DNA of 64,000 nt from an uncultured Sterolibacterium sp. (GTDB taxonomy: Bacteria > Pseudomonadota > Gammaproteobacteria > Burkholderiales > Rhodocyclaceae). Numbering within the stretch: the stretch's first letter is position 1; each line of letters starts with the position of its first letter. The notes below the pieces were generated by a model, which saw nothing but the letters and a program-made list of their open reading frames with translations, did not search any database and was not told the origin of the DNA. The stretch lies in contig CAILCO010000084.1 in NCBI GenBank assembly GCA_903832735.1, positions 1 to 64,000 on the forward strand, written 5' to 3'. Shown here in pieces: positions 1 through 14,313 of this stretch. The translations under genes were made by a program, and so were the position numbers.

Positions 1-118
1 CAATGTCCCGATGAGCCTTGCCAATTCTCTCGTCCTCATTTTGCATCTCCTGGCTCCAGCGCCCGTGCGCTATGTAGCCAGTATCCACTTCCACAGGCTC
101 GCTAGATGAGCCAGCCAC
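1..118 (-). other. possible 5' part of a minus-strand ORF running off the window (VAGSSSEPVEVDTGYIAHGRWSQEMQNEDERIGKAHRDI...)
   Basis: Open minus frame from a GTG at 118 to the window edge; no family recognised. Confidence 0.2.
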
Positions 119-169
119 GTTATTCGCTAAATGAGCCAAAAGTAAACACCCTCAACCAGGAATATCCTC

Positions 170-661
170 ATGATCAAACTGCATACCAACCACGGCGTCA
201 TCGACATCGAACTCGACGCCGAAAAAGCCCCCGAGACGGTGGCCAACTTCCTCGCTTATGTCAAGGCTGGGCATTACGACAACACGATCTTCCACCGCGT
301 CATCGACGGCTTCATGATCCAGGGCGGCGGCTTCACGCCGAACATGGAACAGAAGCCATGCCAGGCGCCGGTCAAGAACGAGGCCGGCAACGGCCTGAAG
401 AATGTCCGCGGCAGCCTCGCCATGGCGCGCACCTCGGACCCGCATTCGGCCACCGCACAGTTCTTCATCAACGTCGCCGACAATGCCTTCCTCGACTTCA
501 AATCGCCCTCCGGCAACGGCTGGGGCTATTGCGTATTCGGCCAAGTGGTCGAAGGCATGGATGTCGTGGACAAGATCAAGGGCGTCAAGACCGGAAGCAA
601 GAACTTCCAGCAGGACGTGCCGGTGAAAGAGGTCATCATCGAGCGCGCCGAACTCGTCTAG
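170..661 (+). CDS. ppiB: peptidylprolyl isomerase, cyclophilin type
   Basis: [55 protein letters not shown]...[15 protein letters not shown]: cyclophilin signature. Confidence 0.95.
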   Translation: MIKLHTNHGVIDIELDAEKAPETVANFLAYVKAGHYDNTIFHRVIDGFMIQGGGFTPNMEQKPCQAPVKNEAGNGLKNVRGSLAMARTSDPHSATAQFFINVADNAFLDFKSPSGNGWGYCVFGQVVEGMDVVDKIKGVKTGSKNFQQDVPVKEVIIERAELV

Positions 662-672
662 GGCGGCGTGGC

Positions 673-1419
673 ATGCCGGCCGCGCTGTTCGTCTCCGACC
701 TGCATCTGTGCCCGACGCGGCCGGCCATCGTCCGGCTGTTTCTGGATTTCCTCGCCGATCAGGCGATGACGGCGGATGCGCTCTACATTCTCGGCGACAT
801 GTTCGACTACTGGGCCGGCGATGACGAACTCGCCGACCCCGATGACCCATTTGCCGCCTCGATCGCAGGCGCGCTGAAGGCCCTCGGCGACCGCGGCACC
901 CGGCTGTTTTTCATCACGGGCAACCGCGACTTCCTCGCCGGCGACGGTTTCGCCCGTGCCACCGGCATGACGCCACTCGAGGAACCGCATCTGGCGACCA
1001 TCGCCGGCGTGCCGACCCTGCTCCTGCATGGCGACACCCTGTGCAGCGACGATACGGCCTACCAGGAATTCCGCCGCGAGGTGCGCCGGCCGGCCTGGCG
1101 CGAAGCTTTCCTGGCCCGACCGCTGCCCGAGCGGCGGGCACAGATCGCGGCGCTGCGCGCGCGCAGCGAACAGGCGAAACTGGGCAAGAGCGCCGCCATC
1201 ATGGACGTCAATGCCGGGGCCGTCGCCGAGCTCCTGCGCGCTTACGGCTACCCGCGCCTGATCCACGGCCACACCCATCGGCCGGGATATCACGAACACC
1301 TCGTCGATACGCATCTCTGCCAACGCTGGGTGCTCGGCGACTGGTACGAAAAAGGCAGCTATCTCGCCTGCGACGAGCGGGGCTGCGCCACCCTACCCTT
1401 GCTGTCGACCAAGCTGTAA
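673..1419 (+). CDS. lpxH: UDP-2,3-diacylglucosamine diphosphatase
   Basis: [12 protein letters not shown]...LGDMFDYW...GNRDFL...HGDTLCSDD...HGHTHRP metallophosphoesterase motifs. The real start is inside the ORF that was called from 106. Confidence 0.93.
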   Translation: MPAALFVSDLHLCPTRPAIVRLFLDFLADQAMTADALYILGDMFDYWAGDDELADPDDPFAASIAGALKALGDRGTRLFFITGNRDFLAGDGFARATGMTPLEEPHLATIAGVPTLLLHGDTLCSDDTAYQEFRREVRRPAWREAFLARPLPERRAQIAALRARSEQAKLGKSAAIMDVNAGAVAELLRAYGYPRLIHGHTHRPGYHEHLVDTHLCQRWVLGDWYEKGSYLACDERGCATLPLLSTKL

Positions 1420-1456
1420 TGCCCGTCGCGCTCGACCTGCCCACACGCCCCGGCCT

Positions 1457-3298
<1,842 letters not shown>

Positions 3299-3316
3299 GA
3301 TTAAGGCTCGCTCAAA

Positions 3317-3338
3317 GGCGGCGCGCTATGGCGCCGCC
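3317..3338. terminator. GC-rich hairpin between convergent recQ and rhlE
   Basis: GGCGGCGC...GCGCCGCC perfect 8-bp stem in the convergent intergenic gap. Confidence 0.5.
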
Positions 3339-3351
3339 CTGCTCATAGCAA

Positions 3352-4644
<1,293 letters not shown>

Positions 4645-4839
4645 GGGGTGACTCCTGGACTCCGCCCTGCATGCTTGGCACGCACCAGTCTGGACGAAAT
4701 CGCTTACGGGGTAAGACGCGGAAAGAGAATCTAAACGCGGCGCGCGGCAAACAGACTGATGGGAAGGCCCCGCGGCGCGCAGTGTATCACCCCCGGCCGG
4801 TCGCGGGTGGCAAATATTCAGGCCCGTTTCAGACCCGTG

Positions 4840-6015
4840 TTAGACCAGCGCCAGCCCCCGGGCGAGATCAGCCTCGATGTCGCTCACCGCTTCGAGGCCC
4901 ACCGCGATGCGTAACAACCCCTCGCCTATGCCTGCTGCGGCTCGCGCCTCGGCCGTGATGCGACCGTGGGTGGTGCTGGCCGGGTGGGTGATGGTGCTCT
5001 TGGTGTCACCGAGATTTGCCGTGATCGACAACAGCTTGCAGTGATCGACGACGCGCCAGGCGGCTTCCCGCTCGCCCTTGACCACGAAGGACAGGATCGC
5101 GCCACCGCTGGCCTGCTGGCGCATCGCCAGAGCGTGTTGCGGGTGCGAGGCCAGGCCCGGGTAGAACACGCGCTGGACCGCGGGTTGCGCTTCCAGCCAA
5201 CTGGCCAGTCTGAGGGTATTGGCCGACTGCGCCTCCATGCGGATCTTCAAGGTCTCCAGGCCCTTCAGGATGATCCAGGCGTTGAAGGCCGAGAGCGTCG
5301 GGCCGGTAGTGCGGAGGAATTTCAGCACCTCGTCGGTCAGAGATTTCCTGCCGAGCACGGCGCCGCCCAAGACGCGGCCCTGGCCGTCGAGATACTTGGT
5401 GGCGGAGTGGATGACCAGGTCGGCGCCAAGTTGCAGCGGACGTTGCAAGGCCGGCGTGCAGAAGCAGTTGTCGACGGCCAGCAGCGCGCCGCCGGCATGG
5501 GCCACCGCCGCAATGGCGGCGATATCGAAGACCTCGGTGAGCGGGTTGGAGGGCGTCTCGATGAACACCAGTTTGGTCTTCTCGGTGAGCGCAGCGCGGA
5601 ATTTCTCGGGCTCGGTACCGACGACGAAGGTGGAGGACACACCAAACTTGGGCAGGATGTTGCCGAACAGTTGCTGGGTCGCGCCGAAGATGCTCTGCGA
5701 TGCGACGACATGGTCGCCGGCCTTCAGCAGCCCCATGGCCATGGCCAGGATAGCGGCCATGCCCGAGGCGGTGGCGACGCAGCCTTCGGCACCTTCGAGC
5801 GCGGCGAGGCGATCGGCGAACATGGTCACCGTCGGATTGGTGAACCGGGAATAAACATTACCCGCTTGGTCGCCGGAGAAGCGCAGCGCGGCTTGCGCGG
5901 CGCTGTCGAAGACGTAGCTGGAGGTCAGGTAGAGCGCCTCGGAATGCTCATTGAACTGACTGCGTTCCTGCCCGGCGCGAACCGCCAGGGTCTCGAATTG
6001 AAAATCTTCGCTCAT
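4840..6015 (-). CDS. metZ: O-succinylhomoserine sulfhydrylase
   Basis: Cys/Met metabolism PLP enzyme motifs (YSRFTNPT, SATKYLDGQGRVLGGA); located next to purF. Confidence 0.9.
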   Translation of the reverse strand: MSEDFQFETLAVRAGQERSQFNEHSEALYLTSSYVFDSAAQAALRFSGDQAGNVYSRFTNPTVTMFADRLAALEGAEGCVATASGMAAILAMAMGLLKAGDHVVASQSIFGATQQLFGNILPKFGVSSTFVVGTEPEKFRAALTEKTKLVFIETPSNPLTEVFDIAAIAAVAHAGGALLAVDNCFCTPALQRPLQLGADLVIHSATKYLDGQGRVLGGAVLGRKSLTDEVLKFLRTTGPTLSAFNAWIILKGLETLKIRMEAQSANTLRLASWLEAQPAVQRVFYPGLASHPQHALAMRQQASGGAILSFVVKGEREAAWRVVDHCKLLSITANLGDTKSTITHPASTTHGRITAEARAAAGIGEGLLRIAVGLEAVSDIEADLARGLALV

Positions 6016-6018
6016 GAT

Positions 6019-7542
6019 TTATCCCGAGGTCACGAGATTGAGGTCGAGTTGCGCGCTCTCACCTTCGTCGTCGGGCCCGCTGGCGCCGTCGCGGCGCGCC
6101 GAATCGATGCTGGAGAGATATTCGACGGTGACATCGCCGGTAATGTAGTGGCCATCGAAACAGGAGGTCTCGAAGCAGCCGATGCCCGGATTGACCGCGG
6201 AGAGCGCCGCCTTGAGCCCGTCCAGATCCTGGTAGATCAGGGCGTCGGCGCCGATCTCGCGGCGGATTTCGTCGTCGCTGCGATCCGAGGCGATAAGTTC
6301 GGAACGGCTCGGCATGTCGATACCATAGACGTTGGCATAGCGCACCGGCGGCGCCGCCGAAGCGAAATATACCTTGCGTGCGCCGGCCTCGCGCGCCATC
6401 TGCACGATCTCCCGGCTGGTGGTGCCGCGCACGATCGAGTCGTCGACCAGGAGCACGTTCTTGCCCTTGAATTCCTGGGCGATGGCGTTCAGCTTCTGGC
6501 GCACCGACTTTCGTCTTGTCGCCTGACCGGGCATGATGAAGGTGCGACCGATATAGCGATTCTTGACGAAGCCTTCGCGGTACGGGAGGTTCAGCCGCTT
6601 GGCCAGTTCCATGGCCGACGGCCGGCTCGAATCGGGGATCGGCATCACCGTGTCAATCTCCAGATGCGGCATGGTGTGCCTGATTTTCTCGGCGAGAAAT
6701 TCGCCCATCTTGAGTCGGGTCTCATACACCGAAGTTCCATCGATCAGCGAGTCGGGTCGGGCCAGATAGACGAATTCGAAAATGCACGGTGCGTGCATGG
6801 TGCGTTCGGCGCACTGGCGACTGACGAAGTTGCCCTGGATATCGATCAGCACCGCTTCGCCCGGCGCCACGTCGCGCAGGATCTTGAAGCCGAGGGTATC
6901 GATGGCCACGCTCTCGGAGGCCACCAGATACTCGCAGCCCGCCTCCGTCTCGTTCTTGCCGATAATCAGCGGCCGGATGCCGTAAGGATCGCGGAACGCG
7001 AGCAGGCCATAGCCCGAGATCATCGCCACCACGGCATAGGCGCCCCGGACACGGCGATGGACGCCGGCCACGGCCTTGAAGATGGTCTCGGCATCGACCT
7101 GATACTTGGTCGAGGCGGCCTGCAACTCGTGCGCTAGGACATTGAGCAGCACTTCGGAATCGGAATTGGTGTTGATGTGCCGCAGATCCTGCAGGAAGAT
7201 GTCCTGCTTGAGCTGCGCGGTATTGGTCAGATTGCCGTTGTGCGCCAGGGTCAGGCCGAACGGCGAATTCACGTAGAAGGGCTGCGCCTCAGCGGCGTTG
7301 AAGGCGGAGCCGGCGGTCGGGTAGCGACAATGACCGATGCCCCAGTTACCCACCAGGTTGAGCATGTTGCGGGTGCGGAAGACATCGCGCACCAGTCCCG
7401 GCCCCTTGTGCATGTGGAAGCGCCCGCCGTCGGCGGTGGCGATGCCGGCCGCATCCTGGCCGCGGTGCTGCAGCACTTGCAATCCGTCATAGAGTAGTTG
7501 ATTGACGGCTGTTGTCGCGACGACACCGATAATTCCACACAT
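6019..7542 (-). CDS. purF: amidophosphoribosyltransferase
   Basis: MCGIIGVVATTAVNQLLYDGLQVLQHRGQDAAGI; PRPP motif LLVDDSIVRGTTSREIV. Confidence 0.97.
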   Translation of the reverse strand: MCGIIGVVATTAVNQLLYDGLQVLQHRGQDAAGIATADGGRFHMHKGPGLVRDVFRTRNMLNLVGNWGIGHCRYPTAGSAFNAAEAQPFYVNSPFGLTLAHNGNLTNTAQLKQDIFLQDLRHINTNSDSEVLLNVLAHELQAASTKYQVDAETIFKAVAGVHRRVRGAYAVVAMISGYGLLAFRDPYGIRPLIIGKNETEAGCEYLVASESVAIDTLGFKILRDVAPGEAVLIDIQGNFVSRQCAERTMHAPCIFEFVYLARPDSLIDGTSVYETRLKMGEFLAEKIRHTMPHLEIDTVMPIPDSSRPSAMELAKRLNLPYREGFVKNRYIGRTFIMPGQATRRKSVRQKLNAIAQEFKGKNVLLVDDSIVRGTTSREIVQMAREAGARKVYFASAAPPVRYANVYGIDMPSRSELIASDRSDDEIRREIGADALIYQDLDGLKAALSAVNPGIGCFETSCFDGHYITGDVTVEYLSSIDSARRDGASGPDDEGESAQLDLNLVTSG

Positions 7543-7552
7543 AAAGTTCCAC

Positions 7553-8044
7553 CTATCTATAACGAATCCGCTGCGCCACCGTCCGCGGCAACCAGGGTCT
7601 TGCTGCCAGCACCGCTGTTTCCATCGGCGGCGCAAGCCAGGCCTCTCGCCACCAGGGCTGCCGGGGCAGATCGGACAACCCGCAAACCAGAACCACAGCC
7701 AAAGCCATCAACACGCCGCGCAAGACGCCAAACATGGCGCCCAGAAAACGATCCGCGAGCCCCAGACCGACCGCGCGCAGTAGGCGCGAGAGCAGGAAGC
7801 GGGCGAGTGCGAATACCAGCAGCGTCGCCATAAACACCGCGACGAAACCAGCCGCGGCCCGCCAAGCCGGCTCGCCGAGCCAAGGACTCAACATCTCCGC
7901 CGCGGCCTGGGACCACGCCCGCGCGGCAAAGAAAGCCGCCACCCAGGCCACCAAGCCGAGAACCTCGCTGACCACGCCGCGCCACAGGCCGAACACGGAC
8001 GACAAGGCAATCACCGCCAGCACTGCGTGGTCGAAGCCGGTCAT
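7553..8044 (-). CDS. cvpA: CvpA family protein
   Basis: MTGFDHAVLAVIALSSVFGLWRGVVSEVLGLVAWVAAFFAA membrane protein upstream of purF. Confidence 0.9.
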   Translation of the reverse strand: MTGFDHAVLAVIALSSVFGLWRGVVSEVLGLVAWVAAFFAARAWSQAAAEMLSPWLGEPAWRAAAGFVAVFMATLLVFALARFLLSRLLRAVGLGLADRFLGAMFGVLRGVLMALAVVLVCGLSDLPRQPWWREAWLAPPMETAVLAARPWLPRTVAQRIRYR

Positions 8045-8047
8045 GCG

Positions 8048-8713
8048 CTATTGTTGCGCCACGATGCCGCCCTGCGGCCCTCCGGCGCCGATTTTCTTCA
8101 ACTGGGCCTGGGCCTTTTCCGCCGCCATGCGCGTCGCGAACGGACCGCTGCGCACACGCGTCCGCGGGCCCTGCGCGGTATCCACTTGTTCAGTGTAGGC
8201 CGGGTAACCCAGTCCCTTGAGTTTGGCCAGTAAATGCTTGACGTTGCCCTGGTCCTGGTAGGCGCCCAACTGGACAACCCACTGTTCATGGTTCGCTTCG
8301 GGCTTGCCATCGGACTTAACATCGGGCTTGCTCGGCGGCGCCGTCGATTTGACTTGCGCGGCTGGGGCGGCCGACGGTGCGGACGCAGGGGTTGGCGCAA
8401 CGGGCTTGGGTGATTCTGTATTATTCTCGGGCGCGGGCGGCTCCGCTGCGGGCGGGGCCGGGATGGCAGCGGGTTTCGCCAGCGCAGCAGCAGGCGCGGT
8501 GGCGACATTCAAGGGCGGCCCAGCGGCATCCTGGCCCGGGATGCGGATCTGGATATCCTGGGTGAGCGGCCTGGGCTCCTGATCCATCACCATGGGCAGC
8601 ACGATGACGGCAAGCAAGGCCAGCGCCACGGCACCGACGAGACGCCGCCGCGCACGCTTCTTGAGTTCCAGTTGCCCGTCTTGCGCCGGGTCGATTTCCG
8701 CCATGGAGTTCAC
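8048..8713 (-). CDS. SPOR domain-containing protein (DedD-like)
   Basis: Single TM, Pro/Ala-rich linker, C-terminal QLGAYQDQGNVKHLLAKLKGLGYPAYTEQV SPOR repeat. Confidence 0.88.
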   Translation of the reverse strand: MNSMAEIDPAQDGQLELKKRARRRLVGAVALALLAVIVLPMVMDQEPRPLTQDIQIRIPGQDAAGPPLNVATAPAAALAKPAAIPAPPAAEPPAPENNTESPKPVAPTPASAPSAAPAAQVKSTAPPSKPDVKSDGKPEANHEQWVVQLGAYQDQGNVKHLLAKLKGLGYPAYTEQVDTAQGPRTRVRSGPFATRMAAEKAQAQLKKIGAGGPQGGIVAQQ

Positions 8714-9993
8714 GCCTTTCGCGCCAATTCGCGCAGGACATCCGCAACCGTAAGGAAGGATCCGAAGACTAGAATTCTATCACTTTCGTTGGCGGTCCCT
8801 CGCGCGTGACGAAAGGCGGCAGCTGGTCCATCGAACTGCGGCAGCGACTCCGTGATGCCCATTTCCCTGAGCATCTGCGCCACTTCAGCCGCTTCCGCGC
8901 CACGCGGTCCAGGCAACGAACAAGGCAGCCAGCGAGTAATGCGATCCTTGATCGCGCTGACCACGGCGCGGATATCCTTGTCGCGCAGCATGCCGAATAC
9001 CGCCCAGGTTTCGGGATGGAAGGCCATGTTGCCGAGGTTGTCGGAAAGCGCCCGCGCCGCCTGAGGATTGTGGGCGACATCGAGCACGATCGTCGGCCGT
9101 CCGGGCAGCACCTGGAAGCGCCCGGGCAATTCGACTTCGGACAGGCCGCGGCGAATGTCCTGCATCGCCACCGGCAGGCGCGCCGCCAACGCCTCCAGGG
9201 CCGCCAGGGCGCTGCTGGCATTGTGCAACTGGTGCACGCCATGCAAGGCAGGGTAAGCCAGGCCGCTCTTCTTGCCGGCGCGACTGCGGTATTGCCACTG
9301 ACTTTCCTGGCGCAAGTAGCCGAAGTCGCGGCCCAGCACCTGCAAATCGGCGCCTATCGCCAGCGCATGGGCGACCAGGCTTTGCGGCGGCTCGCGGTCG
9401 CCGCAGATCGCTGGCCGCCCGGCACGAAACACCCCGGCCTTCTCGAAACCTATGGCCTCGCGCGTATCGCCCAGATATTCGGTGTGATCGAGCTCGATGC
9501 TGGTGACGATGGCGCAATCGGCGTCAAAGCAGTTGACCGCATCGAGCCGGCCGCCCAGGCCGACTTCGAGGATGACGGCATCCACCCGCTCAGCGCCGAA
9601 GCATTGCCACGCCGCCAGGGTACCGAACTCGAAATAGCTCAGATTCACTCCGCCGGCCGCCTGTCTTGCCGCTTCCACGCTGGCAAAGGCAGTGCAAAGG
9701 ACGGCATCGCTGGCGGCCATGCCACCGATTCTGACGCGTTCGTTATAGTCCAGCAGATGCGGAGAAGTGTAGAGCCCGACGCGATAACCGGCGGAACCGA
9801 GTATGCATTCCAGCATGGCGCAGGTCGAACCCTTGCCGTTGGTGCCGGCGACCGTGATCACCGGCACGGCCTGCAGCACGCCAAGATGCGCCGCTACGGC
9901 CGCTACGCGGGAGAGTCCGAGCGTTATCCCCGCCGCCCCCTGCGGGTGCCCCGCCTCAAGATGGGCGAGCCAGGCGGAAAGCGAGTCAGGCAT
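8710..9993 (-). CDS. folC: bifunctional folylpolyglutamate synthase/dihydrofolate synthase
   Basis: [40 protein letters not shown]. Confidence 0.95.
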   Translation of the reverse strand: MPDSLSAWLAHLEAGHPQGAAGITLGLSRVAAVAAHLGVLQAVPVITVAGTNGKGSTCAMLECILGSAGYRVGLYTSPHLLDYNERVRIGGMAASDAVLCTAFASVEAARQAAGGVNLSYFEFGTLAAWQCFGAERVDAVILEVGLGGRLDAVNCFDADCAIVTSIELDHTEYLGDTREAIGFEKAGVFRAGRPAICGDREPPQSLVAHALAIGADLQVLGRDFGYLRQESQWQYRSRAGKKSGLAYPALHGVHQLHNASSALAALEALAARLPVAMQDIRRGLSEVELPGRFQVLPGRPTIVLDVAHNPQAARALSDNLGNMAFHPETWAVFGMLRDKDIRAVVSAIKDRITRWLPCSLPGPRGAEAAEVAQMLREMGITESLPQFDGPAAAFRHARGTANESDRILVFGSFLTVADVLRELARKA

Positions 9994-10852
9994 GCAGCGC
10001 CGGCAAGCGCTGTAGCAGACAGAGCAGGGAGGCGAGCTTGTCGCGCAATTCGCGGCGATCGACGATCATGTCGATGGCGCCCTTTTCGAGCAGGAACTCG
10101 GCGCGCTGGAAGCCCTCCGGCAGCGTCTCGCGGACCGTCTGTTCGATCACCCGGGGACCGGCGAAACCGATCAGCGCCCCCGGCTCCGCGATAACCACGT
10201 CGCCGACGAAGGCGAAGCTCGCCGAGACGCCGCCCATGGTTGGATCGGTCAGCAGGGTGATGAAAGGCAGTTGGTGCTTGGCCAGGAGCGATACCGCAGC
10301 AGTGGTTTTAGCCATCTGCATCAGCGAGAACAGCCCTTCCTGCATCCGCGCGCCGCCTGAGGCGGTAATGCAGACAAACGGCAACTGGCTCTCGATGGCG
10401 CAATTGACGCCGCGCACGAAGCGCTCGCCGACCACCGAGCCCATCGAACCGCCCATGAATTCGAATTCAAAACAGGCGATCACCAGAGGCAGGGTCTTGA
10501 TCGCACCCTGCATCACCACCAGCGCATCGGACTCGTCAGTGTCCGCCTGGGCGGCGACGAGGCGGTCAGGATAGCGCTTGCTGTCCTTGAACTTCAGCGC
10601 ATCGACCGGAATCACCTCGGCACCGATCTCGAAGCGCCCCTCCGGGTCGAGCAGCAGATCGAGCCGCGGCCGCGCCCGAAGTCGATGGTGGTGGCCGCAC
10701 TTGGGGCAGACGCCCTGATTGGCTTCGAGGTCGGAACTGTAGAGCACCGACTCGCAGGCCGGGCACTTGCACCACAAGCCCTCGGGAATCGACTTGTGAG
10801 CGCCTTCGGCGCGTTTGATCTTCGGCGGCAGGAGCTTCTGCAGCCAACTCAT
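9986..10852 (-). CDS. accD: acetyl-CoA carboxylase carboxyltransferase subunit beta
   Basis: Zinc ribbon [48 protein letters not shown]. Confidence 0.97.
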   Translation of the reverse strand: MSWLQKLLPPKIKRAEGAHKSIPEGLWCKCPACESVLYSSDLEANQGVCPKCGHHHRLRARPRLDLLLDPEGRFEIGAEVIPVDALKFKDSKRYPDRLVAAQADTDESDALVVMQGAIKTLPLVIACFEFEFMGGSMGSVVGERFVRGVNCAIESQLPFVCITASGGARMQEGLFSLMQMAKTTAAVSLLAKHQLPFITLLTDPTMGGVSASFAFVGDVVIAEPGALIGFAGPRVIEQTVRETLPEGFQRAEFLLEKGAIDMIVDRRELRDKLASLLCLLQRLPALHA

Positions 10853-11652
10853 CGCGACACCTCGTCGATCGCAGCGCGAATGCCGCGCAGGAAAGCGGTG
10901 ACGCGAAGCGTTGCCTCCGCCCTGGGGGAGTTTTCTATTTCCTCGATGATGCGGCTGCCAATCACCACCGCGTCTGCGATCACCGCGATCTTCGCGGCGC
11001 TCGCCGCATCACGGATGCCGAAGCCGACGCCGACCGGCATGCCGACTTTCCGCCGGATCTCGGGAATGCGTCGCGCCACTTCGGCGTAGTCAACCTGGCC
11101 GGCGCCGGTCACCCCGGTCAAGGAGACGTAGTAGATGTAGCCGCTGCCGGCCGCTGCCACTTCGCCGAAGCGGCGCTCTATCGAAGTCGGCGCGAGCAGG
11201 AATATCGGATCGATGCCGGCGCGCCGCAAGCCTGCGGCGAACTCCACGCATTCCTCAGGCGGATAGTCGACGGTCAACACCCCATCGACGCCGGCGGCCG
11301 CGGCGTCGATGGCGAAGTCGCTGCCGTAGGCTTCGAGCGGATTCGCGTAGCCCATCAGGACAATCGGCGTGACGGTGTCTTCAGTGCGAAAACGGCGCAC
11401 GATGGCGAGCACGCCCCTGAGATTCATGCCGTTCTTCAAGGCCCGCTCGCTGGCGCGCTGGATGGTCGGACCGTCGGCCATCGGGTCGGAGAAGGGTACG
11501 CCCAACTCGATGATGTCGGCGCCGCCCTCGACCAGCGCCCGCAGCAGGGGCAACGTCAGTTCGCCATCGGGGTCGCCTGCGGTAATGAAGGGGATCAGCG
11601 CGCAGCGGTTCTGCGCCTTGAGTTGTTCGAATGTTTTCCGGATGCGCGACAT
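10849..11652 (-). CDS. trpA: tryptophan synthase alpha subunit
   Basis: [11 protein letters not shown]...[29 protein letters not shown]; start trimmed from the longer ORF. Confidence 0.96.
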   Translation of the reverse strand: MSRIRKTFEQLKAQNRCALIPFITAGDPDGELTLPLLRALVEGGADIIELGVPFSDPMADGPTIQRASERALKNGMNLRGVLAIVRRFRTEDTVTPIVLMGYANPLEAYGSDFAIDAAAAGVDGVLTVDYPPEECVEFAAGLRRAGIDPIFLLAPTSIERRFGEVAAAGSGYIYYVSLTGVTGAGQVDYAEVARRIPEIRRKVGMPVGVGFGIRDAASAAKIAVIADAVVIGSRIIEEIENSPRAEATLRVTAFLRGIRAAIDEVSR

Positions 11653-11654
11653 GA

Positions 11655-12863
11655 TCAGAACACCATCCCGGATTGTTCGGTGACGGTATGCATGTCCTTG
11701 TCGCCGCGGCCGGAGAGATTGACCAACAGCAACTTGTCGCGACTCAGGGTCGGTGCGAGTTTGGCGGCATAAGCCAGGGCATGCGCCGACTCCAGCGCCG
11801 GGATGATGCCCTCGAAACGACAAAGGGCGTGGAAGGCCGCCAGGGCCTCTTCGTCGGTCACTGCGACATACTCGGCGCGGCCGCTATCCTTGAGCCACGC
11901 ATGTTCGGGACCGACCCCCGGATAGTCGAGCCCAGCGGAGATCGAGTGCGTCTCGATAATCTGGCCATGCTCGTCCTGCATCAGATAGGTGCGGTTGCCA
12001 TGGAGCACCCCGACCGGGCTGTTGGTGGTCAAGGGCGCCGCATGCCGGCCAGTCTCCAGACCGTGGCCGGCGGCCTCGACGCCGATCAGGTGCACGCCGG
12101 GGACATCGATATAGGGATAAAAGATGCCCATGGCGTTCGAGCCGCCGCCGACGCAGGCGATCACCGCGTCGGGTTGCCGACCGGCCACTGCGGGCATCTG
12201 GGTCCTGCATTCCGTGCCGATCACCGACTGGAAATCGCGCACCATCATCGGATAAGGATGCGGGCCGGCAACCGTGCCGATGATGTAGAAGGTATTGGCG
12301 ACGTTGCTGACCCAGTCGCGCATCGCCTCGTTCAAGGCATCCTTGAGCGTCTTCGAACCGCTCTCCACCGGCACCACGGTGGCGCCGAGCAGTTTCATCC
12401 GGTAGACATTGGCGGCCTGACGCCGGATATCCTCCGAGCCCATATAGACGACGCATTCCATGCCGTATCTTGCCGCCACCGTGGCCGTGGCCACGCCATG
12501 CTGGCCCGCGCCGGTTTCCGCGATCACTCGCGGCTTGCCCATGCGCCGAGCCAGGATCGCCTGACCGATGCAGTTGTTCACCTTGTGGGCGCCGGTATGG
12601 TTGAGATCCTCGCGCTTCAGGTAAATCTGCGCGCCGCCCAACAGCGCCGACCAGCGCTTGGCGTGATAAATCGGGCTGGGCCGGCCGACGTAATGTTCGA
12701 GGTCGTACTCGAACTCGGCACGAAAAGCCGGATCTTGCTTCGCCGCGGCATAGGCGGCGGTCAACTCGGCGAGCGCCGGCACCAGCGTCTCGGCGACGAA
12801 ACTGCCGCCAAAACGGCCGAAGTGGCCGGATCTGTCGGGAAGATTGTAGGGAAGCTCAGACAT
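11655..12863 (-). CDS. trpB: tryptophan synthase beta subunit
   Basis: [45 protein letters not shown]. Confidence 0.98.
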   Translation of the reverse strand: MSELPYNLPDRSGHFGRFGGSFVAETLVPALAELTAAYAAAKQDPAFRAEFEYDLEHYVGRPSPIYHAKRWSALLGGAQIYLKREDLNHTGAHKVNNCIGQAILARRMGKPRVIAETGAGQHGVATATVAARYGMECVVYMGSEDIRRQAANVYRMKLLGATVVPVESGSKTLKDALNEAMRDWVSNVANTFYIIGTVAGPHPYPMMVRDFQSVIGTECRTQMPAVAGRQPDAVIACVGGGSNAMGIFYPYIDVPGVHLIGVEAAGHGLETGRHAAPLTTNSPVGVLHGNRTYLMQDEHGQIIETHSISAGLDYPGVGPEHAWLKDSGRAEYVAVTDEEALAAFHALCRFEGIIPALESAHALAYAAKLAPTLSRDKLLLVNLSGRGDKDMHTVTEQSGMVF

Positions 12864-13479
12864 CGGTACTTCTCACTCCAGCTATGAATTCTGCGATCAA
12901 CTTCGCATCCTTGATGCCGCCGGCGCTTTCCACGCCGCTGCTGACATCCACTGCCCAGGGCCTAACGGCGGCCAGCGCGGCCGCGACATTGCCGGCATGA
13001 AGTCCGCCCGAGAGGATCAGCGGCAGCGGCAAACTCTCAGGGATCAGACGCCAGTCGAAGGTCTTGCCCGCGCCTCCGTAGCTATCGACATGGGCATCGA
13101 GGAGCAGGCCGCAGGCGCCCGGGAACGACTCGGCGTATTCTAGCAAATCGAGCCCCGGCCTGACGCGCGCGGCCTTGATATAGGGCAGGCCGAACTGCGC
13201 GCAATAGCCATCGTCCTCCTCGCCGTGGAACTGCAGCAACTGCAGCGGCACCGCCTTGAGAATTGACTGCACAACCCTTGCGTCCTCATTCACGAACAGA
13301 CCGACCGAGGTCACGAACGGCGGCATCAAGCGCGCCAGCTGGGCGGCCCGCGGAGCGCTAAGGTAACGCGGACTGGGCGGATAGAAGACCAGACCCAACG
13401 CGTCGGCGCCCAGCAGGGCCGCGCTGCGCAAATCCTCTTCGCGCGTGATGCCGCAGATTTTTATGCGCGTGCGGGACAT
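12856..13479 (-). CDS. trpF: phosphoribosylanthranilate isomerase
   Basis: [43 protein letters not shown]. Confidence 0.96.
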   Translation of the reverse strand: MSRTRIKICGITREEDLRSAALLGADALGLVFYPPSPRYLSAPRAAQLARLMPPFVTSVGLFVNEDARVVQSILKAVPLQLLQFHGEEDDGYCAQFGLPYIKAARVRPGLDLLEYAESFPGACGLLLDAHVDSYGGAGKTFDWRLIPESLPLPLILSGGLHAGNVAAALAAVRPWAVDVSSGVESAGGIKDAKLIAEFIAGVRSTDV

Positions 13480-13502
13480 AGTTTATGAATGGGGAACGCG
13501 CC

Positions 13503-14294
13503 CTAGCGAAGCGGCAAAGGCGCGATGATACGACCCTCGTCGGGCAAGCACCAGCGCGATTCGTATTCGGCCCCGGCAAAATAGAGGCCGGCCGGCGAAA
13601 AGGTCGGGGCGGCCCGGCCGCGGTCACGACCCGCCAGGACTTCGGCCAGCCAGACTGGCGGATGTTTGCCCCGGCCCACCGCGACCAGGGCGCCGACCAG
13701 GTTGCGCACCATGTGGTGGAGAAAGGCATTGGCGCGGAATTCGAATACCACCATGTCTCCGGAGCGACTGATCTCCGCCTGGGAGAGCGTTTTTATCGGG
13801 GATTTGGCCTGACACTCGGCGGCGCGAAAGGCGGAAAAGTCGTGCTCGCCGAGGACATGGAGGCAGGCGCGGCGCATCTCGTCGACATTGAGACCGTGGT
13901 GATACCAACCCATCCTGCCATGGTTCAGGGCAGGTCGTACCGAGTGGTTGTGCAATAGATAGCGGTAGCTGCGCGAGCGCGCCGAAAAACGGGCGTGAAA
14001 CTCGGCGCCGACCGGTTGCGCCCAGCGCACTGCCACCTGGTCGGGAAGATGCGCGTTGGTGCCGCGCACCCAGGCACTGTCCGGGCGCATTGCCTGCGTA
14101 TCGAAATGCACGACCTGACCGAGCGCATGGACACCGGCATCGGTACGACCGGCGCAAACGACCCGCAGCGGCGCGCCGGCGACCTCGGCCAGAGCCCTCT
14201 CCAGATTGTCCTGTACTGTGTTGCCGTCAGGCTGCGACTGCCATCCGTGAAATCCTGCGCCGTCATACTCGAGGCCGAGCGCGATCCTGACCAT
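13503..14294 (-). CDS. truA: tRNA pseudouridine(38-40) synthase
   Basis: [39 protein letters not shown]. Confidence 0.96.
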   Translation of the reverse strand: MVRIALGLEYDGAGFHGWQSQPDGNTVQDNLERALAEVAGAPLRVVCAGRTDAGVHALGQVVHFDTQAMRPDSAWVRGTNAHLPDQVAVRWAQPVGAEFHARFSARSRSYRYLLHNHSVRPALNHGRMGWYHHGLNVDEMRRACLHVLGEHDFSAFRAAECQAKSPIKTLSQAEISRSGDMVVFEFRANAFLHHMVRNLVGALVAVGRGKHPPVWLAEVLAGRDRGRAAPTFSPAGLYFAGAEYESRWCLPDEGRIIAPLPLR

Positions 14295-14313
14295 AGCCTA
14301 GGCCGGATAATGC

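Noticed and set aside
4966-7137. 723-aa + strand ORF antisense to metZ/purF
   Set aside because: Shadow ORF: low-complexity His/Arg/Gly-rich translation with no motif, opposite strong metZ and purF coding; typical of GC-rich genomes.
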